Position numbers and translations under genes: made by a program. From JAAYBY01 sp964465385 (lineage in GTDB: Bacteria; Bacillota; Clostridia; Saccharofermentanales; UBA5734), in the NCBI GenBank assembly GCA_964465385.1, contig CAYXIM010000017.1:1-23553 (forward strand): 23,553 nucleotides of DNA, given 5' to 3'. Below are positions 14,613 through 22,668 of the stretch, piece by piece. Within the stretch, counting starts at the first letter, position 1. Every line of letters starts with the position of its first letter. Below the pieces are notes generated by a model. The model ran no database searches and had not been told where the DNA came from. It saw only the letters and a list, made by a program, of their open reading frames with translations.

Positions 14613-15908
14613 TCACCCTTCTGGCAGGGTCACGGTCAGCTGGACCCCGGTTTGCCAGGACACCGCCAGCTGTCCCCCCGCCTGTTCAATCATTTGTCTC
14701 AGGCTGCTCAGGCCACCGCCCTCAACCAGGTTTTTGACCCCCAGCTGCCCGTTATCTGAAAGATGCAGGTGAATCCAGCCTTGCTCCTGTGTGTAGGCCA
14801 CCTTCAGCTGGTCGGCGCCAGCATGTCGCACCGCATTAACCAGGGCTTCACGGATGCTGCGAATGACCAGCGGCGACGTCTGCAGCTGGCCCCTGCCCGT
14901 CAGCTGGATCTGACAGCCCAGAACAGCCGCCACCTTCATCAGCTCATCAAGCGGCCGTTCAGAAGGCCGCGGAAAGACCGGCTGGTCGCTGTTCAAAACA
15001 ACGATAACCTGTCTCCAAGAGGCAAGGATCTGGTCACGCTGGCCGTCCGGACCGGGCTGAACCAGGTGGCGGCGCGTGGCCTGCACACAGCGGCCCAATT
15101 CATCGTGGATGAGCATCTGGTAGGCCAGACGTTCCTCTTGCCGATTGACCTGCGTGATGTTGGCCAGCAGGTCTTCAATGCGTTTCTGATAACTGGCCAG
15201 GGTTTCATTTTGCAAGGACAAGGTTTGGCTGAGCCGATAGCGCTCTGTGATCTCGGTGGCCCTGATCTCATTATACACGGCGCCACCCGTCTGGAAGGAC
15301 TGCCGGTCGAACTGCCAGATCCGGCCATCAGCCAGGGCAAACACCGGGGTCGCCATATGCGCGATCCGGCTCACTCCCGCTTGTGTGGCAGGTTCCGTCA
15401 ATTGCTGCCAAAAAAGGCGGCCATTGAGCAGGCGCCGGCCGGTGATCTGACGGGCCAGGGAACGCATGGTGCGGTTGGACAAGTAAAGCATGCCTGGATT
15501 GGAAAACACACACAAGCCCCCTGGCAGGTTGTCCAGCGCCTCCTTGATGGCAGAAGGAGACAGGGCGTGCTGGTTGCGCTTTTTTTCCCGTATCAGGCCG
15601 TGAATCAACCAGAACAAGGCGGTGGCCAGCAGGGCCAGGTGACCGGCCACATGGTGATAGGGACCCGGCTGAATCTGGTCGGGCAAGAGGGCGGGGTTGT
15701 CAGCCAATTTCATATGGGCTTGCAGCAAAAAGACCGTGTCGCCCACCAGCAGTGCAAAAAAACCCAGATCCCAAAGCACACGCCAACTGCCCTTGCCCTG
15801 TCTCACCCGTTCAATGATCAGAAAAAGTGCGGTGGTGTTGGCCAAGAAAAAAGCCGTCAACAGGGCGCTGCGGGCCGCCACGTCCAGCTGGTAAAAATAC
15901 CGCATCAT
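14613..15908 (-). CDS. Membrane sensor histidine kinase, NarL-partner (HisKA_3-like) class
   Basis: 431-aa kinase that should phosphorylate the regulator immediately downstream. Three hydrophobic segments (about 15-33, 45-63, 88-106) are followed by a PAS-like region (118-220), a coiled coil (222-262), the phospho-acceptor His268 in LIHDELGRCV, and an ATPase domain with Asn358 in the N-box (REALVNAVRHAG), DNG at 385-387 and a Gly-rich loop EGGGLSSLRQMIE. There is no large outside domain, so the signal is probably sensed in the membrane, in the PAS domain, or through the 7TM partner. The start overlaps the stop of the 7TM gene (ATGATG). Confidence 0.9.
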   Translation of the reverse strand: MMRYFYQLDVAARSALLTAFFLANTTALFLIIERVRQGKGSWRVLWDLGFFALLVGDTVFLLQAHMKLADNPALLPDQIQPGPYHHVAGHLALLATALFWLIHGLIREKKRNQHALSPSAIKEALDNLPGGLCVFSNPGMLYLSNRTMRSLARQITGRRLLNGRLFWQQLTEPATQAGVSRIAHMATPVFALADGRIWQFDRQSFQTGGAVYNEIRATEITERYRLSQTLSLQNETLASYQKRIEDLLANITQVNRQEERLAYQMLIHDELGRCVQATRRHLVQPGPDGQRDQILASWRQVIVVLNSDQPVFPRPSERPLDELMKVAAVLGCQIQLTGRGQLQTSPLVIRSIREALVNAVRHAGADQLKVAYTQEQGWIHLHLSDNGQLGVKNLVEGGGLSSLRQMIEQAGGQLAVSWQTGVQLTVTLPEG

Positions 15909-17647
15909 GGGCGTGTGCCCCCGCGCCAGTCTAAAACCAGACGGACCAGACCTTCTTCCAGGCGTTCACAGCAGACTGATGCCTGGCCAGCTTGGTCTGC
16001 CAGCCAGGCGGTCTGGCATAAAGCTGCCGGTGTTTCCAATTGGATGGTCACCGTCAGCTGATCTGTTTGTGTTGTGACAAGGACAAACAGGCTGGTCAAT
16101 CGGCCAAAGGTTTCCTCAAGGGCCTGCTGGAAAAAATCATAGGCCAGCAGGACGGCAGCCGCATCCAGTGGGGTTGCCTGCGGCAGGGACAGGGCACACT
16201 GAACCCCCCCGAGCTTAAGCGTTTCAAGCGATTCATTGATGCTGTAACGCAGTTCGTCGGATGAAAGGGTCTGCTGATGTTCTGCCAGGAGGGTCAGGTT
16301 GCAACGCCTTTTGATGTACGCACCCAGCAGGTTGATTTCAAAGAGCAGGCGCTTTTTCGTCTGGGGATCAGCCTGCTGGAAGCCGTCCAGGTGCGTGTTG
16401 ATGAGGGCGGCTTGCCGGCGTGTTTCATGCTGCAGCAATTCGTAGAGGCGAATGCGTTCGCGCAGCCGGATTTCTCTGGCTTGCAAGTCGTATGCGCTTT
16501 GCAGCATCCGGGCGTCCTTGCGCAACTTTTCGCCCACATCCGACAACTGGTCGATCAGCCTTTGGACAGCCGCGCTGTCTTCCAGCCAGAGCACATGCCC
16601 GCCCTGTACCGGCGCTGCGTGCAGACGGGTGTGGTGGTCCAGCCACAAGGGGCCCTGATCGACCACCGCCTGGCGAAGTGGCCGGGCAAGCGCCGGGGCT
16701 CGGGAAGAGCGGTAGCGAACCGTGTAACCCGCGTCGATGATCTGTGCACTGAAGGCAGAAGCTTCAAAAAAAGGCCCATATTGGGTGTTGGCAGTGATCA
16801 GGCCGGTCTGGATGCAGCTTTCCCACAAAGCCGCTGACATGAGGCAGGTCATAACCGGCATGTCGATGAAGCCAAAGCGGGCCCTGGATGAATCGATGGC
16901 GTAAAGGATCGAATAAAGCACTTCCAGGCCCACAAGACCCAGCGGCAGCCAGATGATCTTGCGGGTGCCCGGCACATGGCTTTTTCGGACCAGCCGAAAG
17001 AGCATGGCCAGAACCAGGGCCAATGCCCACAAGGCAGCCAGATAAAAAAACACCCCATGGCTGTACTGGTCTTCAGAAAAGGCAAGTGATCCCGAGGGGC
17101 CGAAGGCCAGCTGATGCAGCTCGTTGGTCATAATCGCCACCAAGAGCAGGAGCGTGGGCAGCAGCATCCAGCGGTCTGCGCTTCGGGTCAGGGGTTCCTC
17201 TTCGGAACTGCCCAGGTAAGATGCCGCCCAAAAGGCCAGCAGGGGGATCAACAAAATAGGCACATAGTACGAATACCAGATTTGGCGCTTCAGCAGGGGC
17301 ATGCCGCGAAAGACCACAAACTTGACGGTTCGGGCCACCAGCAGGTAGGTCATCAGCCCGGCTGTCACGGTCAGGTAACGGCGCAGCACCCCATGGATGA
17401 TGCGCCGGCGAAAAGACAAGGTCCAGGCAGCAATGAGGCCAATATAAATGAGAAACGTCAACAGGTGATGGGCCGCGTTTAAAAAGGCGTTTTGAATCGA
17501 GAACAAGTGCAGGGCGCTGGCCCCCAGGACAAGCACAAGCACAAGCAGGGTGGTTTGGATCAAGTTTTTGCGGATGCGGCTTCCCGGCAAAAAGATGTGC
17601 ATAAGGGTCTCTTTCAAACAGTCACAGCCTGTCAGCTTTTGGCTCAT
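15905..17647 (-). CDS. 7TM membrane protein with degenerate histidine-kinase-like C-terminus
   Basis: Up to 580 aa. The N-terminal half (about 28-285) has roughly seven to eight membrane helices, resembling the 7TM N-terminal modules of some Firmicute histidine kinases. A PAS-like stretch and a long coiled coil (about 375-425, around LYELLQHETRRQAALI) follow. The C-terminus has the length and strand pattern of an ATPase domain but lacks an N-box Asn (LLAYDFFQQALEETF instead), a DxG motif and a Gly-rich lid. It is therefore probably a pseudokinase or signal-input partner of the kinase whose start it overlaps. The start is uncertain: ATG 17647 has no ribosome binding site and coincides with the expected transcript start, while ATG 17599 (Met17, MHIFLPG) would leave a leader of about 48 bases. 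Confidence 0.8.
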   Translation of the reverse strand: MSQKLTGCDCLKETLMHIFLPGSRIRKNLIQTTLLVLVLVLGASALHLFSIQNAFLNAAHHLLTFLIYIGLIAAWTLSFRRRIIHGVLRRYLTVTAGLMTYLLVARTVKFVVFRGMPLLKRQIWYSYYVPILLIPLLAFWAASYLGSSEEEPLTRSADRWMLLPTLLLLVAIMTNELHQLAFGPSGSLAFSEDQYSHGVFFYLAALWALALVLAMLFRLVRKSHVPGTRKIIWLPLGLVGLEVLYSILYAIDSSRARFGFIDMPVMTCLMSAALWESCIQTGLITANTQYGPFFEASAFSAQIIDAGYTVRYRSSRAPALARPLRQAVVDQGPLWLDHHTRLHAAPVQGGHVLWLEDSAAVQRLIDQLSDVGEKLRKDARMLQSAYDLQAREIRLRERIRLYELLQHETRRQAALINTHLDGFQQADPQTKKRLLFEINLLGAYIKRRCNLTLLAEHQQTLSSDELRYSINESLETLKLGGVQCALSLPQATPLDAAAVLLAYDFFQQALEETFGRLTSLFVLVTTQTDQLTVTIQLETPAALCQTAWLADQAGQASVCCERLEEGLVRLVLDWRGGTRP

Positions 17648-17653
17648 AGGACA

Positions 17654-17681
17654 ATCTTATCTTAAATCAACACCTTTGCAA
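17654..17681 (-). promoter_or_regulatory. Candidate promoter of the signalling operon
   Basis: On the minus strand, TTGCAA (17681-17676), a 16-base spacer and TAAGAT (17659-17654). The expected start point is close to the first ATG (17647), which favours the internal ATG 17599 as the real start. Confidence 0.42.
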
Positions 17682-17698
17682 AGCCGCGGCACAAGCAA

Positions 17699-17723
17699 GC
17701 GGCGGCTTGATACAAGCCGCCGC
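17699..17723 (-). terminator. GC-rich hairpin after the TPM gene
   Basis: GCGGCGGCTTG and CAAGCCGCCGC form a perfect 11-bp stem with a three-base loop, 36 bases after the TPM gene stop. It lacks a real T-tract on the minus strand (TTGCTTGTGCC follows), so it is a weak or factor-assisted terminator. It separates the TPM gene from the signalling-operon promoter. Confidence 0.55.
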
Positions 17724-17758
17724 AGGGTTAGGTTGCTTAAAAGAAAATCACCACATGG

Positions 17759-18568
17759 TCAGTATTTGCCGCTGGAGCCTCCGTGCCTGGTGCCCGAGGA
17801 CGACGTGTGTGTGCTCGAGCCCGATGAGCCCTGGCTCTTTTCTTTGGCCGTTTTCGTGATCACGTTATAGAGATAGAAATCCCGGCCATCCAGCAGGTTT
17901 AAGCTGTCAGTAACCAAATAGCTGGCTGCTGCCTGGCTTTTACGAACCGATTTAAGCTTGCCTTTCATGGACCCGGTCACGATGAGGGCCACCAGGGCAC
18001 CACCCGCCAACGAATAAAGAATCCAAACTGGAGGCAGGGGTTTTTTAGGCAGGTGGCCGCGGTCATAGGGCTTGCCGGTCTGGGCCTGGGTCATGAACTG
18101 GTCGGCCAAGTCTGCAAACCGGTTAAAAGCCTTGTTGTAATCATCTTTTTTCAAGATCGGCAACAGATCAGCCATGATGAAGGCCTGTCCGGCATCGGTG
18201 AACGCGTCGATGCCAAAGCCGGTCGTGGAAAGGGCCCAATCCCGTTCTTCAGGGCTGATCAAAAAGAGGATGCCATCCTTGCCAGCCCCCTGACCGTAAC
18301 CCGTGTGGTCATACAGGTCATCGGCATAGCGGGTTGCGGACAACCCTTCCAGGCTCTCCACCGTGATGATCACCAGGTCCAAGCCTTGGCGCTGACTGAT
18401 CTCATCCACCTTGGCCAAGAGTGCCGCTTCTTCAGCAGCTGTTAAAAGGAGGGCTTCATCCACAACCCGGGGCAACAGGGCTCCCCCTGGCTCGACCGCC
18501 GCACTGACCGGCATGACCGAAAAGAGAAAAACCAGGACAAGCAGCATCCATGCACTTCTTTTGTTCAT
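17759..18568 (-). CDS. TPM-domain membrane protein (YdjH-like)
   Basis: 269 aa with a signal/anchor helix at the N-terminus, a TPM domain (about 33-165, with DLVIITVESLEG and GILFLISPEERDWAL), a membrane helix (about 178-197), and a cytosolic tail ending in a Ser/Gly/His-rich stretch (GTRHGGSSGKY). TPM domains occur in envelope proteins; a phosphatase activity has been reported for a plant member, but it is not safe to assign here. The start at 18568 is chosen because AGGGGGG lies seven bases upstream; it is too close to the ATG at 18574. It follows the zinc-ribbon protein gene by 13 bases, in the order SPFH, zinc ribbon, TPM, matching Bacillus YdjI/YdjG/YdjH partners. Confidence 0.82.
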   Translation of the reverse strand: MNKRSAWMLLVLVFLFSVMPVSAAVEPGGALLPRVVDEALLLTAAEEAALLAKVDEISQRQGLDLVIITVESLEGLSATRYADDLYDHTGYGQGAGKDGILFLISPEERDWALSTTGFGIDAFTDAGQAFIMADLLPILKKDDYNKAFNRFADLADQFMTQAQTGKPYDRGHLPKKPLPPVWILYSLAGGALVALIVTGSMKGKLKSVRKSQAAASYLVTDSLNLLDGRDFYLYNVITKTAKEKSQGSSGSSTHTSSSGTRHGGSSGKY

Positions 18569-18581
18569 TTTCATGCCCCCC

Positions 18582-19661
18582 TCACAAAATCAAGCTGGCC
18601 AGCCCGTAGACAACGACGGAACCGATCAAGGTGATCAGACCGAAATATTTCCAGTAGGCTCCCTTGTCCATGGGCAGGTCGCCAACAAATTTACCTGTCT
18701 GCCCGTTCATGGCAAAGGTGTACTGTTGGCCTTTCCAGGTGGTGTTTAAAAGCCAGACGGGGTAGAGGGCATAACTGGCCACCCCTTTGGTCAGCTGAAT
18801 GGTGCTGTTTTCAGGCGACACCGACGCATAGCCCTGGACGGTTGACAGAAATTCATCGGCCACACTTTTCTTGATACGCTCGTTGGCCCGGCCAATGCTG
18901 TCGTCTTTTTCGACGTCATACTTGTCGGCCAGGTAGCCGGACATGTAAGCCGTCTGAAAATCAACAGCCTCTTCGAAATGGAAGGGCTCGATCGATTCCA
19001 TCAGGGTGTCATCCATCTTAACGGACCCGTCAACCGGGACTTTGGCAAACTGCACTTCACCGTTTCGCAATACCGAATAATAGCTTGTACGGGTGTAGTT
19101 GTAGTTGCTGTCGCTGAAGACATCCACTTTGGTGGCCTTGTAGCGGATGTTGGCTTTGGCGTCTGCATCAAAAAGCCAGAACGGGACATAGAGGCCTTTG
19201 ATCTCATCGATGTGGTTCTTGTCTTTAAACACTTTAGGCAGCAGTTTTTTGTCCTTCAGGTGATCCATCAACCCTTTTTTGGCCGCTTCTTTATCCAGCT
19301 TGAAAGGGATGATGTAATCAGGCCGGAGGGCGCCCGAGAAGCGTCCCATGAGGACAATGGGGTTGTCACAGAAGGGGCAGGCGGTTGCTGACGTGGTTTC
19401 ATCCACCACGATTTCCCCGCCGCAGGACTGACAGCCGTAAACCGTCATGCCGTCCGTCTCCCCTTCTGCCCAGCCCTGGTCGGAGCTGGTCTGCCAATTC
19501 AACTCATCCGGTGGTTCTTCTTTGAGCGCTTCGTCATAGGCTTGAAGCGCCTCCATCTCATATTCGGTGTCACAAAACGGGCATTTCATCTTTTGAAGGT
19601 TGGCATCAAAAGCAATGGCGCCGCCACATGCTGGACACTTATATTCTTGTAATGCAGCCAT
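18582..19661 (-). CDS. TFIIB-type zinc-ribbon membrane protein (YdjG-like)
   Basis: 359-aa protein with two treble-type zinc ribbons near the N-terminus (CPACGG...CPFCD and CQSCGG...CPFCD), a mixed alpha/beta middle region with GLYVPFWLFDADA and the Trp-rich SYALYPVWLLNTTWKGQ, and one C-terminal membrane helix (last 21 residues). The Bacillus homologue YdjG is reported to work with YdjH as membrane anchor for the SPFH protein YdjI and PspA; the same neighbours are present here. The start is ATG 19661: GGGGGA lies eight bases upstream and is too near the alternative GTG at 19667. The gap to the SPFH gene is 21 bases. Confidence 0.86.
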   Translation of the reverse strand: MAALQEYKCPACGGAIAFDANLQKMKCPFCDTEYEMEALQAYDEALKEEPPDELNWQTSSDQGWAEGETDGMTVYGCQSCGGEIVVDETTSATACPFCDNPIVLMGRFSGALRPDYIIPFKLDKEAAKKGLMDHLKDKKLLPKVFKDKNHIDEIKGLYVPFWLFDADAKANIRYKATKVDVFSDSNYNYTRTSYYSVLRNGEVQFAKVPVDGSVKMDDTLMESIEPFHFEEAVDFQTAYMSGYLADKYDVEKDDSIGRANERIKKSVADEFLSTVQGYASVSPENSTIQLTKGVASYALYPVWLLNTTWKGQQYTFAMNGQTGKFVGDLPMDKGAYWKYFGLITLIGSVVVYGLASLIL

Positions 19662-19682
19662 AATCACAGTCCCCCATTGTTT

Positions 19683-21020
19683 TTACTTCTTGTCTTTGTC
19701 CTCAAACAGGTTGCCGCATTCAGGACAGAATTTGGGAGGCTTGGTTGGGTCTTCTGGTTGCCAGCCGCATTTGGAACACTGGTAGGCCGCAGCGCCTGCC
19801 GGAGCCGGCTTGCCGCATTCCATGCAGAACTTGCCGGTGTTGGTTGCCCCGCATTCACAGGTCCATTGGCCTGCAGGAGCCGGTTTGGGGTTGCCACAAT
19901 TGCTGCAGAATTTGCTGGTGTTTTCCGTCCCACACGAGCAAACCCAGGCATCGGGATGGGGTGCTGCCGCCTGCGGCGCTGCTGCCTGCTGTGGGGCTTG
20001 CTGCTGTTGCTGCTGCTGGCCCATGCCATAGAGGTTTTGTGCGTTCATGCCGCCAGCCTGCTGGGCCATGCCCAGGCCCATGAAGCCCATCATGGCTCCA
20101 CCCGGGTTGTCGGCTGCCGCTCTCATGGCGTCGGATTGTGCACCAACCAGGGTTGCCGCGGCCATGGTGGGGTCGCGCATGATGGCTGTGCGCTGGGCCT
20201 GCTTGATGAGCTCGGCATCTTCTTCCGGCAGGGTGATGGGGTTGAGGCCGATTGAGACAATTTTCAGGCCACGGATGTCGCCCCACTTTTTGGACAAGGC
20301 CACGTTCATGGCCTCGGCCAGCTCTTCTGCATAGCCGGGCAGGGCGCTGGGCCGCACTTCCATTTTAGAAATTTCAGCAAAGGCTGGCTGGAGGGCGGAG
20401 ATAAACTCGGTTTTCAGCTGAGTGTCCAGTTCATCGCGCTTATATTCGGTCTGCACATTGCCGGTGACATTGGTGTAAAACAAGATCGGGTCATCGATTT
20501 TGTAAGAATAAACACCCGAGCAACGCACGGCCACATCAATATCCAGACCGATGTTGCGGTCCACAACCCGGAACGGGATGGGGTTGGGCGTGCCAAATTT
20601 GTTGTCAATTAATTCTTTTGTGTTGATGTAGTAAACACGCTGGTCTTTGCCGGTGTCGCCGCCATAGGCAAACCGTTTGCCAACGGTCTTGAAGGTTTCT
20701 TTCAGGCTTTCTCCCAGAGGCCCGGTAAAGATGCTGGGCTCTGAAGAGGTGTCGTAGGTAAATTGACCCGGTTCAGCACAGACTTCAACGATCTGGCCCT
20801 GGTCCACAATAATCATGCACTGGCCATCTGCCACGGCAATGCCCGAGCCGTTGGAAATAATGTTGTCGCTGCCCTTTGTGTTGGACGAGCGCCTGCCGAC
20901 CCGTTTTTCACCTTTAACCACCATCACGTCTTTGGGCATGGCCTCGCAATAGAAGAACTCCTTCCATTGATCTGCCAGGGTGCCGCCAATCGCTCCGGCT
21001 GCTGCTTTAATCAGTCCCAT
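19683..21020 (-). CDS. SPFH-domain protein with three C-terminal zinc ribbons (YdjI-like)
   Basis: 445-aa membrane-associated scaffold protein of the SPFH superfamily, in the branch often annotated as virion core protein-like. The SPFH region spans about residues 30-285. It is followed by a Met/Gly/Ala-rich stretch and a Gln-rich linker with seven Gln in a row, then three zinc ribbons: CSCGTENTSKFCSNCG, CECGATNTGKFCMECG and CSKCG...KFCPECG. Bacillus YdjI is shorter and, as I recall, lacks zinc ribbons, so the ribbons here may supply contacts made by other proteins there. There is no N-terminal membrane helix, so membrane attachment probably depends on the two downstream proteins. AAGGAGG lies seven bases before the ATG. 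Confidence 0.88.
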   Translation of the reverse strand: MGLIKAAAGAIGGTLADQWKEFFYCEAMPKDVMVVKGEKRVGRRSSNTKGSDNIISNGSGIAVADGQCMIIVDQGQIVEVCAEPGQFTYDTSSEPSIFTGPLGESLKETFKTVGKRFAYGGDTGKDQRVYYINTKELIDNKFGTPNPIPFRVVDRNIGLDIDVAVRCSGVYSYKIDDPILFYTNVTGNVQTEYKRDELDTQLKTEFISALQPAFAEISKMEVRPSALPGYAEELAEAMNVALSKKWGDIRGLKIVSIGLNPITLPEEDAELIKQAQRTAIMRDPTMAAATLVGAQSDAMRAAADNPGGAMMGFMGLGMAQQAGGMNAQNLYGMGQQQQQQQAPQQAAAPQAAAPHPDAWVCSCGTENTSKFCSNCGNPKPAPAGQWTCECGATNTGKFCMECGKPAPAGAAAYQCSKCGWQPEDPTKPPKFCPECGNLFEDKDKK

Positions 21021-21057
21021 GCTTTGACCTCCTTAAGGTTTGTGTTGACGCTGGCGC

Positions 21058-21546
21058 TCAGGCCCAGGGGTCTTCCTGAGCCGGCTTGCGCACATCCATG
21101 ACGATGCCGGGATACTCCCACAGGTACCAGTTTTGATCTTTCTGCCTCAGCTTGATGGCCCGGGGCGCATCGGCGCCGGCTGTTTTTAAATACAGGCGCA
21201 CATAGCCCGTTTCGCAGTCTTGGGGCCTGGGGTCTGGATAAAAGTTTAACACATACGGCACCTGGGGCGTATAATTATTTTCCGGCCGGGCACCGTCAAA
21301 ATAGATCAGGGGCAAGTAGGTTTTGTCTCGCAGCCTGTCCGCAATGAAGTTGGTTTCGTGCGGGTTGAGTGAGACAGGGCCCTTGAGCAGGTTGATGGCC
21401 TCAACCCCCAGCGCACGGTCCTTCACAAAAAGATTTAAGGCACATAAAAACAAGGTGCAGGTGTGTTCTGGCCGGCTCAAATCCATGTTGAGGGTGGCTT
21501 GGAACGAAGCCAGATCAGTCGGCAGTTGGTTAATGGTTACTTGCAT
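21058..21546 (-). CDS. Conserved hypothetical protein next to the SPFH gene
   Basis: 162-aa soluble protein with no signal peptide or membrane helix. The first part is helical (ALNLFVKDRALGVEAINLL); the second is beta-rich with Pro- and Tyr-rich strands (PYVLNFYPDPRPQDCETG, NWYLWEYPGIVMDVRK) and ends in an acidic tail. I recognise no catalytic motif. AAAGGAG lies six bases before the ATG. It sits 37 bases before the SPFH gene and 25 bases after the lipoprotein gene, so it is probably part of the same transcript and may be a cytosolic partner of the SPFH protein. Confidence 0.72.
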   Translation of the reverse strand: MQVTINQLPTDLASFQATLNMDLSRPEHTCTLFLCALNLFVKDRALGVEAINLLKGPVSLNPHETNFIADRLRDKTYLPLIYFDGARPENNYTPQVPYVLNFYPDPRPQDCETGYVRLYLKTAGADAPRAIKLRQKDQNWYLWEYPGIVMDVRKPAQEDPWA

Positions 21547-21571
21547 GGCGGTCTCCTTTCATCTGTTGCCA

Positions 21572-22612
21572 TCAGTCCTCGGTGATCTTGTATAGTTCAT
21601 AGTCCCAAAACAGCTCTTCCGGCTGGAAGGGATCATAACTGACATGTCTGAGCTGAAGGATTTCTTCACCGTAGAAAAGGTATTCGAATTTTCCCACAAT
21701 CTGGTGGGGCCCTGACCAGCCCGGGCCGATCAGGTCGATGTAGATGATATCTCCTTCCTCGTCCAAGGGTTCCCAGAAATCAACTGGGACACGGAAATTA
21801 CAGGTGCCGTAAAGCTCCTGATCATACTCGACGTGATAGTAGCGCAAATCACACCAGACCTCGTCGTCATACTCCTGAAACTGATCGAAAATGAGTCGAA
21901 TTTCAACCAGCTCATTTTCGTCATTAAAATAAACGCTGATCCACTCCCCTTCAAAGCTGTAGGGATCAAGAAGGCTGGGATCGGGCTGAGACAGGTCGTG
22001 GGTCAGGTAGGACACGCCGTAGTCTTTTTCCAAGACAAGCAGGCCGGTGCCATCCACTTGTGGGGAGAAAGAAACTTCCGTGTCAGACAGGCTGACGGTG
22101 ATGATGGTGTCAGCGTAGAGGTCACTTTTATTGGTTTGAAGCACCAGGGGTTTGGCGGGTCCCTGGTAATAGGTTTTTGCCTGGTCAGAGGCATCTTGAA
22201 CCATCACCTGGCTGTCAGAAAAGCGGGGCACAACCACATAGACTTCATCGCCGGCATCGGTCACCAGCGCTTCCAAGGGCCAGATGTCCGGATAAAAATC
22301 GCGAAACCGTTTCACCTGCTCTCCCGACAGGAAAGCATCCAGCGACGCCTCCTGGTTGTAGCCCAAGAAAACAACGGCAACCAGGTCATGCTCGGTCCAG
22401 AAAACACCCCCCACCTCTGTGGCAGGTTCGCTCTCCGACGGCATGGTTTGGGTTGGCTCGGTCCTGGTGGTCGGCGTCATCTGGCTGCTTTGGGTGGTTT
22501 GTCTAGGGCGGCTGGGTCGTTTGCGCCCAGCGGCCGTTTGTTCCGTTTCGTTGAGCCCGCAGCCGGACAAGACCAAGCAGGCCAGAAGCAAGCAGGTGAC
22601 CAGTTTTTTCAT
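21572..22612 (-). CDS. Hypothetical lipoprotein
   Basis: 346-aa lipoprotein. The signal MKKLVTCLLLACLVLSGC places lipidated Cys at residue 18. A Thr/Ser/Pro/Glu-rich tether follows (about 20-65), then an acidic, Tyr/Phe/Trp-rich beta domain containing EGEWISVYFNDENELVEIRL, reminiscent of lipocalin-like folds but not assigned. The style recalls the duplicated domain of the protein at 11661-13211, without clear identity. The start is ATG 22612 with GGAGG six bases upstream; the frame extends upstream to 22645 without a ribosome binding site. No function can be given. Confidence 0.8.
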   Translation of the reverse strand: MKKLVTCLLLACLVLSGCGLNETEQTAAGRKRPSRPRQTTQSSQMTPTTRTEPTQTMPSESEPATEVGGVFWTEHDLVAVVFLGYNQEASLDAFLSGEQVKRFRDFYPDIWPLEALVTDAGDEVYVVVPRFSDSQVMVQDASDQAKTYYQGPAKPLVLQTNKSDLYADTIITVSLSDTEVSFSPQVDGTGLLVLEKDYGVSYLTHDLSQPDPSLLDPYSFEGEWISVYFNDENELVEIRLIFDQFQEYDDEVWCDLRYYHVEYDQELYGTCNFRVPVDFWEPLDEEGDIIYIDLIGPGWSGPHQIVGKFEYLFYGEEILQLRHVSYDPFQPEELFWDYELYKITED

Positions 22613-22668
22613 CACGTACCTCCAAGGGTTCTTGTTGCCTCGCACCGCTTTTGTTCAGAATAACAGGA

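Noticed and set aside
14763..16061. Long open frame (432 codons) on the plus strand opposite the sensor kinase
   Set aside because: It is antisense to the kinase and 7TM genes, has Gln/His/Arg-rich low-complexity content typical of an antisense frame, and shows no known motif.
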